Shown one piece after another: positions 50,523-59,057 of a stretch of 64,000 bases of DNA. The notes under the pieces were generated by a model. The model saw nothing but the letters and a program-made list of their open reading frames with translations. It made no database searches and was not told where the DNA came from. Source of the stretch: Mycolicibacterium mengxianglii (lineage in GTDB: Bacteria; Actinomycetota; Actinomycetes; Mycobacteriales; Mycobacteriaceae); the NCBI RefSeq assembly GCF_015710575.1, contig NZ_CP065373.1, forward strand, positions 3,286,001 through 3,350,000. Direction: 5' to 3'. Position 1 is the stretch's first letter. The number at the start of each line of letters is the position of its first letter. The position numbers and the translations under genes were made by a program.

Positions 50523-51305
50523 ATGACCGAATCCCAGTCGACTTCGGCCGCGCCTGAGCGTCGAGGTTTCGGCGTCGACGTCGGCGGCAGCGGCGTCAAA
50601 GGCGGCATCGTCGACCTCGATACCGGCGCCCTGATCGGCGAGCGCTTCAAACTGCCCACTCCCCAGCCCGCCACGCCGCAGGCCGTCGCCGATACGGTGG
50701 CCGCCGTCGTCAGGGAGTTCGGCTGGGAGGGCAAGCTCGGCGTCACCTACCCAGGTGTGGTCACCAACGGGGTCGTGCGCACTGCCGCCAACGTGGACAA
50801 GGCCTGGATCGGCACCGATGTCGTCCAGATCATCAGCGGTGCCCTCGACGGCCAGCCGGTGACCGTGCTCAACGACGCCGACGCCGCCGGACTCGCCGAG
50901 GAGCGCTTCGGCGCAGGCAAGGACAACACCGGAGTGATCGTGCTGCTGACCTTCGGCACCGGAATCGGTTCGGCGGTCATCCACAACGGGATCCTGCTGC
51001 CGAACACCGAATTCGGACACCTCGAGGTCGGCGGCAAAGAAGCCGAACACCGGGCCGCATCCTCGGTCAAGGACCGCAAGGAATGGACCTACGAGCGGTG
51101 GACCAAAGAAGTCACCAAAGTGCTCGTGGCCATCGAGAACGCCATCTGGCCCGACCTGTTCATCGCCGGTGGCGGCATCAGTCGCAAAGCCGACAAATGG
51201 GTGCCGCTGCTGGAGAACCGCACCCCCGTCGTTGCGGCGGCGTTGCAGAACACCGCGGGGATCGTGGGTGCCGCCATGGCTGCCGATCACGATGTGACCC
51301 ACTAG
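50523..51305 (+). CDS. ppgK: polyphosphate glucokinase
   Basis: 260 residues, ROK-type fold. Phosphate-binding GFGVDVGGSGVKGGIVDLD, VLNDADAAGLAEERFGAG (Asp base), VLLTFGTGIGSAVIHNG, and FIAGGGISRKADKW. It phosphorylates glucose with polyphosphate or ATP; the family is characteristic of actinobacteria. ATG 50523 with GAGGAG upstream. Matches Rv2702. Separated from sigA by 197 bases that hold no gene. Confidence 0.96.
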   Translation: MTESQSTSAAPERRGFGVDVGGSGVKGGIVDLDTGALIGERFKLPTPQPATPQAVADTVAAVVREFGWEGKLGVTYPGVVTNGVVRTAANVDKAWIGTDVVQIISGALDGQPVTVLNDADAAGLAEERFGAGKDNTGVIVLLTFGTGIGSAVIHNGILLPNTEFGHLEVGGKEAEHRAASSVKDRKEWTYERWTKEVTKVLVAIENAIWPDLFIAGGGISRKADKWVPLLENRTPVVAAALQNTAGIVGAAMAADHDVTH

Positions 51306-51365
51306 TCAGTTTCTGATGCCGGCGAGAATTTGCCTGCTCGGCGCGGAGCAGCCCGTCTCAGTCGT

Positions 51366-51371
51366 TACAAT
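51366..51371 (+). promoter_or_regulatory. possible -10 box of the sigA promoter
   Basis: TACAAT within the 197-base gap before sigA, about 130 bases from its start. No matching -35 at normal spacing is seen, so this is tentative. Confidence 0.3.
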
Positions 51372-51502
51372 GGTTTACGGCGGCCGCCACCCGGATAGCG
51401 GCGAAACTCCATCCGAGACTGACGCCGAATAATTCCGATAGCCGATACTTTCGGTGGCGCTTGCCCATGCCACTGGAAGTCAGCAAGACCGAAAGGGTGT
51501 TC

Positions 51503-52921
51503 GTGGCAGCGATCAAAGCAAGCCCGGTGACCGAAGATCCGGTGACCAGCACCACCACCGCTCCGACTGACGCGCCCGCCAAGAAAGCGCCCGTCAAACG
51601 GGCGACCAAGGCGGCGGCGAAGGCTCCAGCGAAGCGGGCCACCAAAGCCAAGGCCGACGGCGCTCCGGCGCGGGGACGCCCCAAGAAAGCGACGTCCGGC
51701 AAAGCCGACGGTGCCGAGTCCGTAGACGGCGAAGAGATCGAGAGCCTCGACGACGATCTGGAAGCCGAGCCGGACGAACTCGTCGAAGGTGACATCGAAC
51801 TCGAAGATCTCGATACCGAAGACGAGGCCGAAGGCGAAGTCGCGCCCACCGAACCCAAGAGCGCAGCCGTGGCCCCCGGCCCGGCCGACGAAGAAGAGAT
51901 CGCCGAGCCCACCGAAAAGGACAAGGCTTCCGGCGACTTCGTCTGGGACGAGGAGGAGTCCGAGGCACTGCGCCAGGCCCGTAAGGATGCCGAGCTCACC
52001 GCTTCGGCGGACTCGGTCCGGGCCTACCTCAAGCAGATCGGCAAGGTGGCCCTGCTCAACGCCGAGGAGGAGGTGGAACTCGCCAAGCGCATCGAGGCCG
52101 GCCTGTACGCCACCCAGCTGATGGCGGAACTGGCCGAGAAGGGCGAGAAACTGCCCGCCGCCCAGCGCCGCGACATGATGTGGATCTGCCGCGACGGCGA
52201 CCGCGCCAAGAACCACCTGCTGGAAGCGAACCTACGTCTGGTGGTGTCGCTGGCCAAGCGCTACACCGGCCGCGGCATGGCGTTCCTGGACCTGATCCAG
52301 GAGGGCAACCTGGGTCTGATCCGCGCGGTCGAGAAGTTCGACTACACCAAGGGCTACAAGTTCTCCACCTACGCCACCTGGTGGATCCGTCAGGCCATCA
52401 CGCGTGCCATGGCCGACCAGGCGCGCACCATCCGCATCCCGGTGCACATGGTGGAGGTCATCAACAAGCTCGGACGCATCCAGCGCGAGCTGCTCCAGGA
52501 CCTGGGTCGTGAGCCCACTCCGGAGGAGTTGGCCAAGGAAATGGACATCACGCCGGAGAAGGTGCTGGAGATCCAGCAGTACGCGCGTGAGCCCATCTCA
52601 CTGGACCAGACGATCGGCGACGAGGGTGACAGCCAGCTCGGCGACTTCATCGAGGACTCCGAGGCCGTGGTGGCCGTGGACGCGGTGAGCTTCACCCTGC
52701 TGCAGGATCAGCTGCAGTCGGTGCTGGAGACCCTCTCCGAGCGTGAGGCGGGCGTGGTGCGGTTGCGGTTCGGTCTGACCGACGGTCAGCCGCGGACCCT
52801 CGACGAGATCGGCCAGGTCTATGGCGTGACCCGCGAGCGGATCCGCCAGATCGAGTCGAAGACCATGTCGAAGCTGCGCCATCCCAGCCGGTCTCAGGTC
52901 CTGCGCGACTACCTCGACTGA
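51503..52921 (+). CDS. sigA: principal RNA polymerase sigma factor SigA
   Basis: 472 residues. N-terminal ~160 residues are Lys/Ala-rich then strongly acidic (region 1.1-like). Region 1.2 begins near [20 protein letters not shown], region 2 shows [20 protein letters not shown] and [19 protein letters not shown], region 3 follows, and region 4 gives [20 protein letters not shown]. It directs transcription of housekeeping genes. The start is GTG 51503 (VAAIKASPV), matching the tuberculosis protein, with GAAAGGG upstream. Shares long identical blocks with sigB at 55935. Matches Rv2703. Confidence 0.98.
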   Translation: MAAIKASPVTEDPVTSTTTAPTDAPAKKAPVKRATKAAAKAPAKRATKAKADGAPARGRPKKATSGKADGAESVDGEEIESLDDDLEAEPDELVEGDIELEDLDTEDEAEGEVAPTEPKSAAVAPGPADEEEIAEPTEKDKASGDFVWDEEESEALRQARKDAELTASADSVRAYLKQIGKVALLNAEEEVELAKRIEAGLYATQLMAELAEKGEKLPAAQRRDMMWICRDGDRAKNHLLEANLRLVVSLAKRYTGRGMAFLDLIQEGNLGLIRAVEKFDYTKGYKFSTYATWWIRQAITRAMADQARTIRIPVHMVEVINKLGRIQRELLQDLGREPTPEELAKEMDITPEKVLEIQQYAREPISLDQTIGDEGDSQLGDFIEDSEAVVAVDAVSFTLLQDQLQSVLETLSEREAGVVRLRFGLTDGQPRTLDEIGQVYGVTRERIRQIESKTMSKLRHPSRSQVLRDYLD

Positions 52922-52940
52922 GCCCTCCGAGCCGGCGGCC

Positions 52941-53354
52941 GTGCGCAGGAACATCTCGTCCGGTTCGCAGTTCGAGGCCGTCGTCGGGTACTCGCGTGCG
53001 GTGCGCACCGGTCCGTTCGTCGCCGTGGCGGGCACCACGGGCGCCGGAGCCGACGTGGCCGCCCAGACCCGGGATGCTCTCGAGCGCATCACCGCGGCGC
53101 TGGCTGAGGCCGGCGCCACCCTCGGCGATGTGGTTCGCACCCGGATGTTCGTCACCGACATCACGCAGTGGCAGGCCGTCGCCCAGGTGCACTCGGAGTA
53201 CTTCGGCGCCATCGCTCCAGTGGCCACCATGGTCGAGGTGAGTGCGCTGATAGCCCCCGAGCTCCTGGTCGAGATCGAGGTCGACGCCTACGTGGAGCCC
53301 TCTTCCGGCGCCGTCCCCATCGGTGGGAACGAGCCGTCGGGCGCGGGCACGTAG
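52941..53354 (+). CDS. RidA (YjgF/UK114) family protein
   Basis: 137 residues, trimeric RidA fold. ISSGSQFEAVVGYSRAVRTG, VAVAGTTGAGADVAAQTRDA, GDVVRTRMFVTDITQWQAVA and MVEVSALIAPELLVEIEVDA are the family strands, the last including the Glu near the active site. RidA proteins deaminate reactive enamine/imine intermediates from amino-acid enzymes. GTG start at 52941, 19 bases after sigA, likely in its transcript. The last 67 bases overlap the convergent DUF952 gene. Matches Rv2704. Confidence 0.92.
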   Translation: MRRNISSGSQFEAVVGYSRAVRTGPFVAVAGTTGAGADVAAQTRDALERITAALAEAGATLGDVVRTRMFVTDITQWQAVAQVHSEYFGAIAPVATMVEVSALIAPELLVEIEVDAYVEPSSGAVPIGGNEPSGAGT

Positions 53355-53668
53355 GGCGTGACATTTATCACTGCCTCGACCGGCATGGGGCCGTAGAGGT
53401 GTGGGAACAACATTGCCTCCGGATCGCCGGGAACTCCTGGTTCCCAGCGCAGTGGGGCAGCGAACAGCTTCGGGTTCAGGTACACCAGTACCAAATCGGT
53501 CCGCCCGGCGAACAACCGATTTGCCGGTAGGTGTACCTGCTCAGGAGTCGAAAGATGAATGAAACCCGCGTCAGCAAGTGACGCTGGGCGATACTGCCCG
53601 CGAGAGGAAAGTGATGCCCACTCCTGCGCACCACACAGATGAACCAGAACCTCGGGACCGTCGGTCAT
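53288..53668 (-). CDS. DUF952 family protein
   Basis: 126 residues. VLVHLCGAQEWASLSSRGQY, AGFIHLSTPEQVHLPANRLF, LVLVYLNPKLFAAPLRWEPG and FPHLYGPMPVEAVINVTPY are the DUF952 signature segments; the fold is related to ADP-ribosyl-transferase-like proteins, with no proven activity. The ATG is at 53668. The C-terminal ~20 residues (PDGSFPPMGTAPEEGST) lie in the 67-base overlap with the RidA gene on the other strand and look dispensable. Confidence 0.9.
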   Translation of the reverse strand: MTDGPEVLVHLCGAQEWASLSSRGQYRPASLADAGFIHLSTPEQVHLPANRLFAGRTDLVLVYLNPKLFAAPLRWEPGVPGDPEAMLFPHLYGPMPVEAVINVTPYVPAPDGSFPPMGTAPEEGST

Positions 53669-53731
53669 GGCTCAACCATGCCGCATGTGAAACGAGTCCC
53701 GGGTGAGAGACGACACACCGGCGAACAGTTC

Positions 53732-53758
53732 GGGAACAAGGCCGGAACCGAAAACGTC
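53732..53758 (+). promoter_or_regulatory. ECF-type (SigE/SigH-like) promoter of the DUF7455 gene
   Basis: GGGAAC, 17 bases, CGTC, ending 36 bases before the ATG at 53795. Layout and spacing are the same as in front of sigB. Confidence 0.5.
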
Positions 53759-53794
53759 TGAGACAGTAAGAACAACGCGAGATACGGAGGAGCC

Positions 53795-53986
53795 ATGAAC
53801 GCAACTCTGACCAGTCCTGAACTCACTCGGGCTGATCGCTGCGACCGTTGCGGCGCCGCCGCGCGCGTCCGGGCGAAGTTACCGTCGGGGGCAGTGCTGC
53901 TCTTCTGCCAGCACCATGCAAACGAACACGAGGCCAAGCTGGTCGAGTTGGCCGCGGTCATCGAGGTCAGCCCCGCCGATCTGTAA
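53795..53986 (+). CDS. DUF7455 small zinc-ribbon protein
   Basis: 63 residues. RADRCDRCGAAARVRAKLPS followed by VLLFCQHHANEHEAKLVEL: a C-x2-C and C-x2-H arrangement that should bind one zinc ion, then an amphipathic helix. The family is conserved in actinobacteria without known function. ATG 53795 with GGAGGAG upstream. It is followed by the BrkB-like gene after 66 bases, and both may be expressed from the ECF-type promoter upstream, consistent with oxidative or envelope stress control. Confidence 0.88.
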   Translation: MNATLTSPELTRADRCDRCGAAARVRAKLPSGAVLLFCQHHANEHEAKLVELAAVIEVSPADL

Positions 53987-54052
53987 GTCGGGCCGCCACG
54001 CCGGATGTGGTGTTCGCCAGAGGCGGGCCCGGTCAGGGATGCTGGACAGGAC

Positions 54053-55051
54053 ATGACTGACCTGCCCACAAAGCCGTCCCGCCACCACATCTGGCAGATC
54101 ACCAAACGCACGCTGGCGAAGGCGTGGGACGACTCGATCTTCTCCGAAGCCGCTCAGGCGGGATTCTGGTCGGTGTTGTCCCTGCCTCCGCTGCTGCTCG
54201 GGATGCTCGGCAGTCTGGCCTACATCGCACCCCTGTTCGGGCCTGACACCCTGATCACCATCCAGAACCAGCTGGTCGCCACGGCGGACAGCTTCTTCTC
54301 GGAGAACGTCGTCAACGAGATCATCGAGCCGACCATCCAGGACATCGTCAAAGGGGCTCGCGGCGAGGTCGTGTCGCTGGGGTTTGTCATCTCCCTGTGG
54401 GCCGGCTCCTCGGCGATCTCGGCGTGGGTGGACTCGATCGTCGAGGCTCACGATCAGACACTGCTGCGGCATCCCGTACGGCAGCGCTTCTATGCGCTCG
54501 GCCTGTATGTGGCCGGCTTGGTGATCATCATCGCCGCGGCGCCGCTGGTGGCGCTGGGGCCGCGCAAGATCGCCGAATACATCCCGGACAGTTGGGACAG
54601 CTTCCTGCAGTACGGGTATTACCCGGCGCTCATCGTGAGCCTGCTGGTCCTGGTGACGGTGTTGTACCGGGTGTCGCTGCCGGAGCCGCTGCCCACGCAT
54701 CGGCTGTTGATCGGGGCGATCCTGGCCACCACGGTGTTCCTGGTGGCCACTGTCGGTCTGCGGATCTATCTCAGTTCCATCACGAAGACCGGCTACACCT
54801 ACGGGGCGCTGGCCACGCCCATCGCCTTCCTGCTGTTCGCCTTCTTCCTGGGCTTCTCGATCATGATCGGCGCGGAGCTCAATGCCGCGATCCAGGAGGA
54901 GTGGCCGGCCCCGGACACCCATGCCAATCGGGTGCGCTTCTGGCTGCGGCAGAAGACCAGCGAGGCTGTCGCGGTGACGACGCCGAAACCGGAGATGTCA
55001 TCGTCGACGCCGCCCCAGCCGCCGACCGGCCCAGCGGACCAGTCGGCGTAG
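54053..55051 (+). CDS. YihY/BrkB-family membrane protein
   Basis: 332 residues with about six membrane helices. Family blocks: AWDDSIFSEAAQAGFWSVLS, SAISAWVDSIVEAHDQTLLR, YPALIVSLLVLVTVLYRVSL and FLLFAFFLGFSIMIGAELNA. The C-terminal ~50 residues are hydrophilic and Pro/Thr-rich. The family was once called ribonuclease BN; its true role is unknown, with links to envelope and serum resistance. ATG 54053. Matches Rv2707. Convergent with the DUF3039 gene 14 bases away. Confidence 0.92.
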   Translation: MTDLPTKPSRHHIWQITKRTLAKAWDDSIFSEAAQAGFWSVLSLPPLLLGMLGSLAYIAPLFGPDTLITIQNQLVATADSFFSENVVNEIIEPTIQDIVKGARGEVVSLGFVISLWAGSSAISAWVDSIVEAHDQTLLRHPVRQRFYALGLYVAGLVIIIAAAPLVALGPRKIAEYIPDSWDSFLQYGYYPALIVSLLVLVTVLYRVSLPEPLPTHRLLIGAILATTVFLVATVGLRIYLSSITKTGYTYGALATPIAFLLFAFFLGFSIMIGAELNAAIQEEWPAPDTHANRVRFWLRQKTSEAVAVTTPKPEMSSSTPPQPPTGPADQSA

Positions 55052-55065
55052 CGGGAGCCGCGGCG

Positions 55066-55305
55066 TCAGCTCTTCTTGAGCGATTCGTAGATGCGCTTGC
55101 AGTCCGGACACACCGGCGAGCCCGGCTTCGCCGACCGAGTGACGGGAAACACCTCGCCACACAATGCGACGACGTGAGTGCCCATCACTGCGCTCTCAGC
55201 GATTTTTTCTTTCTTGACGTAGTGAAAGAACTTGGGCCGATCATCGTCGGTCCCGTCGTCAGTGCGTTCGTCAGCATCGGTGCGTTCGAGAGTGTCGGTC
55301 TGCAT
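55066..55305 (-). CDS. DUF3039 protein
   Basis: 79 residues. An acidic disordered N-terminus (ERTDADERTDDGTDDDRP) is followed by the conserved FFHYVKKEKIAESAVMGTHV and cysteines in VALCGEVFPVTRSAKPGSP then CPDCKRIYESL. The C...C-x2-C pattern suggests zinc binding. No function is known. Matches Rv2708c. ATG 55305. It stands alone and is divergent from the DUF3099 gene, with a 76-base shared upstream region. Confidence 0.92.
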   Translation of the reverse strand: MQTDTLERTDADERTDDGTDDDRPKFFHYVKKEKIAESAVMGTHVVALCGEVFPVTRSAKPGSPVCPDCKRIYESLKKS

Positions 55306-55381
55306 GGTCCCATTCTGCCGAGAAAGTGACGGTCGACAAACCCGTGGTACTCCGCTACCCCGTTTGTGCCAGAGTGGAGGT

Positions 55382-55798
55382 ATGAAGCAGGGACCGGAGC
55401 TGGGTTTCGACGACGACGGTCGGCCGGTACTGATCACCCAGGCGGCGCCCCCGTACGAGGAAGAGCACCGCAAGCGCGTCCGGAAGTATTTGACGATCAT
55501 GTCATTTCGCATTCCGGCGCTGCTCCTGGCTGCCCTGGCCTACAGCATGTGGGAAAACGGTTGGCTCTCACTGCTTATCGTCGCGGTGTCCATCCCGCTG
55601 CCCTGGGTTGCGGTACTGATCGCCAACGACCGCCCGCCCCGGCGCCGTGAGGAACCGCGCCGTTTCGCAGACCGGCACCGGCGAATCCCGTTGTTCCCCA
55701 CTGCTGAGCGGCCGGCATTGCAACCCGGAACGGTCCCAACGGATCCCGGTTCGATGGGGTCCCCGGAGGGTTCCACCTCCCACATGAGGGACTTTTAG
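55382..55798 (+). CDS. DUF3099 membrane protein
   Basis: 138 residues. The N-terminal PVLITQAAPPYEEEHRKRVR and YLTIMSFRIPALLLAALAYS segment is the DUF3099 signature; a second helix is WLSLLIVAVSIPLPWVAVLI. The C-terminal half is basic then Pro/Gly-rich and probably unfolded in the cytoplasm. Function unknown. ATG 55382 with GTGGAGG upstream. Matches Rv2709. It precedes sigB by 136 bases on the same strand. Confidence 0.9.
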   Translation: MKQGPELGFDDDGRPVLITQAAPPYEEEHRKRVRKYLTIMSFRIPALLLAALAYSMWENGWLSLLIVAVSIPLPWVAVLIANDRPPRRREEPRRFADRHRRIPLFPTAERPALQPGTVPTDPGSMGSPEGSTSHMRDF

Positions 55799-55870
55799 TT
55801 CGTTTCTCAGAGCATTCTCAGGTCAAGCCAGCATTTGCGCATGTCAGCGGGTGTGAACCGAGGAGGGTGT

Positions 55871-55899
55871 GGGAACTCTTTTCTCCAGTCAGGCGTTGA
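55871..55899 (+). promoter_or_regulatory. ECF-type (SigE/SigH) promoter of sigB
   Basis: GGGAAC at 55871-55876, 17 bases, CGTTGA at 55894-55899, 35 bases before the sigB ATG. In M. tuberculosis sigB is transcribed from a promoter of this type used by SigE and SigH, so stress raises SigB. Confidence 0.7.
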
Positions 55900-55934
55900 A
55901 CGACTTGACAGTTCGAGCCACTAGGGAGGCCGAT

Positions 55935-56894
55935 ATGGCAAATGCCGCCGTTACTCGTATCGAAGGCGATCTGGACGCCCAGAGTCCAGCCGCGGACCTT
56001 GTACGGGTGTATCTGAACGGTATCGGCAAGACGGCGTTGCTCAACGCCGCCGATGAAGTGGAACTCGCCAAGCGCATCGAGGCAGGGCTGTATGCACAGC
56101 ATCTGCTGGAAACCCGGAAGCGCCTCGGAGAGAACCGTAAACGCGATCTGGCGGCTGTCGTCCGCGACGGCCAGGCGGCGCGTAGTCATCTGCTGGAAGC
56201 GAACCTGCGTCTGGTCGTCTCGTTGGCCAAGCGCTACACCGGGCGCGGTATGCCACTGCTGGACCTCATCCAGGAGGGCAATCTCGGCCTCATCCGAGCG
56301 ATGGAAAAGTTCGACTACGCCAAGGGTTTCAAGTTCTCGACGTATGCCACCTGGTGGATCCGTCAGGCCATCACCCGTGGCATGGCCGACCAGAGCCGCA
56401 CCATCCGCCTGCCTGTCCATCTCGTGGAGCAGGTGAACAAGCTCGCCCGCATCAAGCGGGAGATGCACCAGAACCTCGGCCGGGAAGCCACCGACGAGGA
56501 ACTGGCCGAGGAGTCCGGCATCCCGGTCGAGAAGATCAACGATCTGCTCGAGCACAGCCGCGATCCGGTGTCGCTGGACATGCCGGTCGGTAGTGATGAA
56601 GAAGCTCCACTCGGCGACTTCATCGAGGACTCGGAAGCACTCTCGGCCGAGAACTCGGTGATCGCCGAACTGCTGCACACCGACATCCGCAACGTGTTGT
56701 CGACGCTGGACGAACGTGAGCATCAGGTGATCCGGCTGCGCTTCGGTCTTGACGACGGCCAGCCCCGCACTCTGGATCAGATCGGCAAGCTGTTCGGCCT
56801 GTCCCGCGAGCGGGTCCGGCAGATCGAACGTGAGGTAATGGCGAAACTGCGCCATGGGGAGCGCGCTGATCGGTTGCGCTCCTACGCGAGCTGA
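55935..56894 (+). CDS. sigB: stress/stationary-phase sigma factor SigB
   Basis: 319 residues, close to the tuberculosis protein's length. It lacks the acidic region 1.1 of Sig[21 protein letters not shown] (1.2), [20 protein letters not shown] and [20 protein letters not shown] (2), [20 protein letters not shown] (3), [20 protein letters not shown] (4). It serves general stress and stationary-phase genes. ATG 55935 ([10 protein letters not shown]) follows the ECF-type promoter; a hairpin terminator follows. Matches Rv2710. Confidence 0.97.
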   Translation: MANAAVTRIEGDLDAQSPAADLVRVYLNGIGKTALLNAADEVELAKRIEAGLYAQHLLETRKRLGENRKRDLAAVVRDGQAARSHLLEANLRLVVSLAKRYTGRGMPLLDLIQEGNLGLIRAMEKFDYAKGFKFSTYATWWIRQAITRGMADQSRTIRLPVHLVEQVNKLARIKREMHQNLGREATDEELAEESGIPVEKINDLLEHSRDPVSLDMPVGSDEEAPLGDFIEDSEALSAENSVIAELLHTDIRNVLSTLDEREHQVIRLRFGLDDGQPRTLDQIGKLFGLSRERVRQIEREVMAKLRHGERADRLRSYAS

Positions 56895-56908
56895 CCCCTA
56901 GCGACAGT

Positions 56909-56938
56909 GTGCCCGCCGGGTTCCCACTCGGCGGGCAC
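56909..56938 (+). terminator. terminator after sigB
   Basis: A perfect 10-bp stem GTGCCCGCCG/CGGCGGGCAC with a ten-base loop, 14 bases after the sigB stop, followed by GCTGCTGT. The remaining gap to ideR holds a possible TAGACT -10 box at 57038-57043. Confidence 0.7.
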
Positions 56939-57064
56939 GCTGCTGTGCGGGCGTAGGTGGACTGTCTGGGCGCAGGTGAGATGGTCGCCACCCGCCGCGC
57001 CCGACGTCAGAGCGGCCCATTACCCCAACTGCCCAAGTAGACTCGTTGGCGACGGAGGTGCCAC

Positions 57065-57757
57065 ATGAACGACCTGGTCGATACCACAGAAATGTATCTG
57101 CGGACGATCTACGACCTCGAAGAAGAGGGCGTCATACCGCTGCGCGCGCGCATCGCCGAGCGGCTGGAGCAGAGCGGCCCCACCGTCAGCCAGACCGTGT
57201 CGCGGATGGAGCGCGACGGACTGTTGCACGTGGCCGGCGACCGGCACCTGGAACTCACCGACACCGGCCGCGCCCTGGCCGTCGCCGTCATGCGCAAGCA
57301 TCGGCTGGCCGAGCGGCTGCTGGTCGACGTGATCGGTCTGCCCTGGGAAGAAGTTCACGCCGAGGCGTGCCGGTGGGAGCACGTGATGAGTGAGGATGTC
57401 GAGCGGCGCCTCCTCGCGGTGCTGGACAACCCGACGGTGTCGCCGTTCGGCAACCCGATCCCGGGTCTGTCCGAGCTCGGGCTCGGTACGGACCCCGGCG
57501 CCGAGGAACCCAACCTGGTACGGCTGACCGAGCTGCCGGCGGGGTCGCCGGTTGCCGTTGTGGTCCGCCAGCTCACCGAGCATGTCCAGGGCGACACGAT
57601 GCTGATCAGCCGACTCAAAGAGGCCGGCGTGGTGCCCAACGCGCGCGTCACCGTGGAGACCAATCCGCTCGGCGGGGTGATCATCATCATCCCCGGCCAC
57701 GAGAACGTCGAACTCCCCCACGAGATGGCGCACGCCGTCAAGGTGGAAAAGGTCTGA
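57065..57757 (+). CDS. ideR: iron-dependent repressor IdeR
   Basis: 230 residues, DtxR family. Winged-helix domain ARIAERLEQSGPTVSQTVSR then MERDGLLHVAGDRHLELTD; dimerisation and metal domain with AEACRWEHVMSEDVERRL where Cys102 and neighbouring Glu105/His106 fit the two Fe2+ sites; C-terminal SH3-like domain. With Fe2+ it represses siderophore genes and activates iron storage. ATG 57065 with GGAGG seven bases upstream. No IdeR box was seen within this window. Matches Rv2711. Confidence 0.97.
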   Translation: MNDLVDTTEMYLRTIYDLEEEGVIPLRARIAERLEQSGPTVSQTVSRMERDGLLHVAGDRHLELTDTGRALAVAVMRKHRLAERLLVDVIGLPWEEVHAEACRWEHVMSEDVERRLLAVLDNPTVSPFGNPIPGLSELGLGTDPGAEEPNLVRLTELPAGSPVAVVVRQLTEHVQGDTMLISRLKEAGVVPNARVTVETNPLGGVIIIIPGHENVELPHEMAHAVKVEKV

Positions 57758-57788
57758 CGCCGCTCAGCCGGCCGCGGCGGGGCGCTGT

Positions 57789-58880
57789 TCACCCGGCCCG
57801 GCGGCCAGGGGCCTGACGCGGCGGCAGCACGACGCCCAGCTCATCAGCCAGCCGGTATCCGGTGAGCGCGAGCTCCCGGATCTGTTCGGGGCGCATGCCG
57901 GATTGCAGCGCAGCGTCGAGCAGGCCGCCCATCCGGTGCGTCGGATCGACCCGCAACGCCGCCTCGAGCGCCACCCCCGTCAGCGGCCCGTCGCCGCGAA
58001 CATAGGCCGAGAACGCCAGCTGGACCAACGCCTCGACGCGCCACGGCGCCGGTAGCAGCCGCGCCAGGGTGGCCCACAGCGTCTCGGCCGCGGCGGCGCG
58101 TTCCCCGACCGCCAGGGCGTACATGGTGTCCCGCACGCGGAGATCGGCCAGGCCGTGGGCGACAACCGCGATCTCGGCATCGGTGAGCGTCTCACCCTTC
58201 TCGATCCGCGTGATGGCGTCCAGGCCGTCCTGCACAGCGCGGTATGCCCGGTCGGCGGGGTCGTCGTGATCAGGCGTGCACCCGCCGGCCTGCAATGCGG
58301 CCAGTGCCTCCGCAACGCGCTGAGTGCGGCTGATATCCGTCACCGCGATGACCGACTCGAGGTCCGCCCGGCGCCCGTACAACCGGCGGCCGTCGAGCAC
58401 CGCGGCCACCGTGACCGGTGAGGCTTCCGGGTCGTCTACGCGGCCCCTGGAGCCGCAACCGTCGACGCAGTGCCACCGTCCTCCCGCGCCCACCCGGTCG
58501 ACCAGATGAGCGGCCCACAGCGGGATGCCGTAGCCGTCCAGTTCGTCGGCCAGCGCCGTGCACAGCCTGCGGTGCTCGTCGTTGCACATGGGGCACAGCG
58601 CGCCCTCCGGGTCGACGATGATCGCGATCGCAGCCTCGGGGCGCGCCGACGCGGTGACCGAGACCAGGCCTTCCAAGCCGTCGCGCAGATCGGGACCGAG
58701 GTCCACCCGCAGAACGGCACCCAGCTGCCCGCGGTCCACTGACACCACGATCAGCGATTTCTCCGGGGTGAAGCCGAGGATGGCGGGTAGCGCGGCGATC
58801 AGCGCGCCGGGGCGGTTCAGGTCGAAACCGGCACCGCCGGCGTCGAAGTCGAAGTGATGGTCGAAGTCGTGTGGGGTCAT
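57789..58880 (-). CDS. DUF4192 family protein
   Basis: 363 residues. DLNRPGALIAALPAILGFTP followed by EKSLIVVSVDRGQLGAVLRV is the opening of DUF4192; further blocks AIIVDPEGALCPMCNDEHRR, LWAAHLVDRVGAGGRWHCVD and, at the C-terminus, tetratricopeptide-like helices WRVEALVQLAFSAYVRGDGP and HRMGGLLDAALQSG. Two cysteine pairs suggest metal binding in the middle. Function unknown. ATG 58880. Matches Rv2712c. Convergent with ideR. Confidence 0.9.
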   Translation of the reverse strand: MTPHDFDHHFDFDAGGAGFDLNRPGALIAALPAILGFTPEKSLIVVSVDRGQLGAVLRVDLGPDLRDGLEGLVSVTASARPEAAIAIIVDPEGALCPMCNDEHRRLCTALADELDGYGIPLWAAHLVDRVGAGGRWHCVDGCGSRGRVDDPEASPVTVAAVLDGRRLYGRRADLESVIAVTDISRTQRVAEALAALQAGGCTPDHDDPADRAYRAVQDGLDAITRIEKGETLTDAEIAVVAHGLADLRVRDTMYALAVGERAAAAETLWATLARLLPAPWRVEALVQLAFSAYVRGDGPLTGVALEAALRVDPTHRMGGLLDAALQSGMRPEQIRELALTGYRLADELGVVLPPRQAPGRRAG

Positions 58881-59057
58881 GCCTCCGACGCTGGCAAGGG
58901 TGACCGACGCAGGGGTGCCTCGTACCCGGCCCGGCGCGGCGCCCTGTGCATGAAGTGCTGACTCTGAGCCGCGGCCTCTCACCAATGTTCACGCGGTATT
59001 GACACTGTGGGCACGCGACCGAAGGGCAACGCGCGTAGACCACTAGGCATGGGTTCC

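Noticed and set aside
51306..51502. Full -35/-10 promoter for sigA
   Set aside because: TACAAT is present, but the nearest TTGCCT is about 30 bases away, far beyond a workable spacing, so only a tentative -10 is listed.
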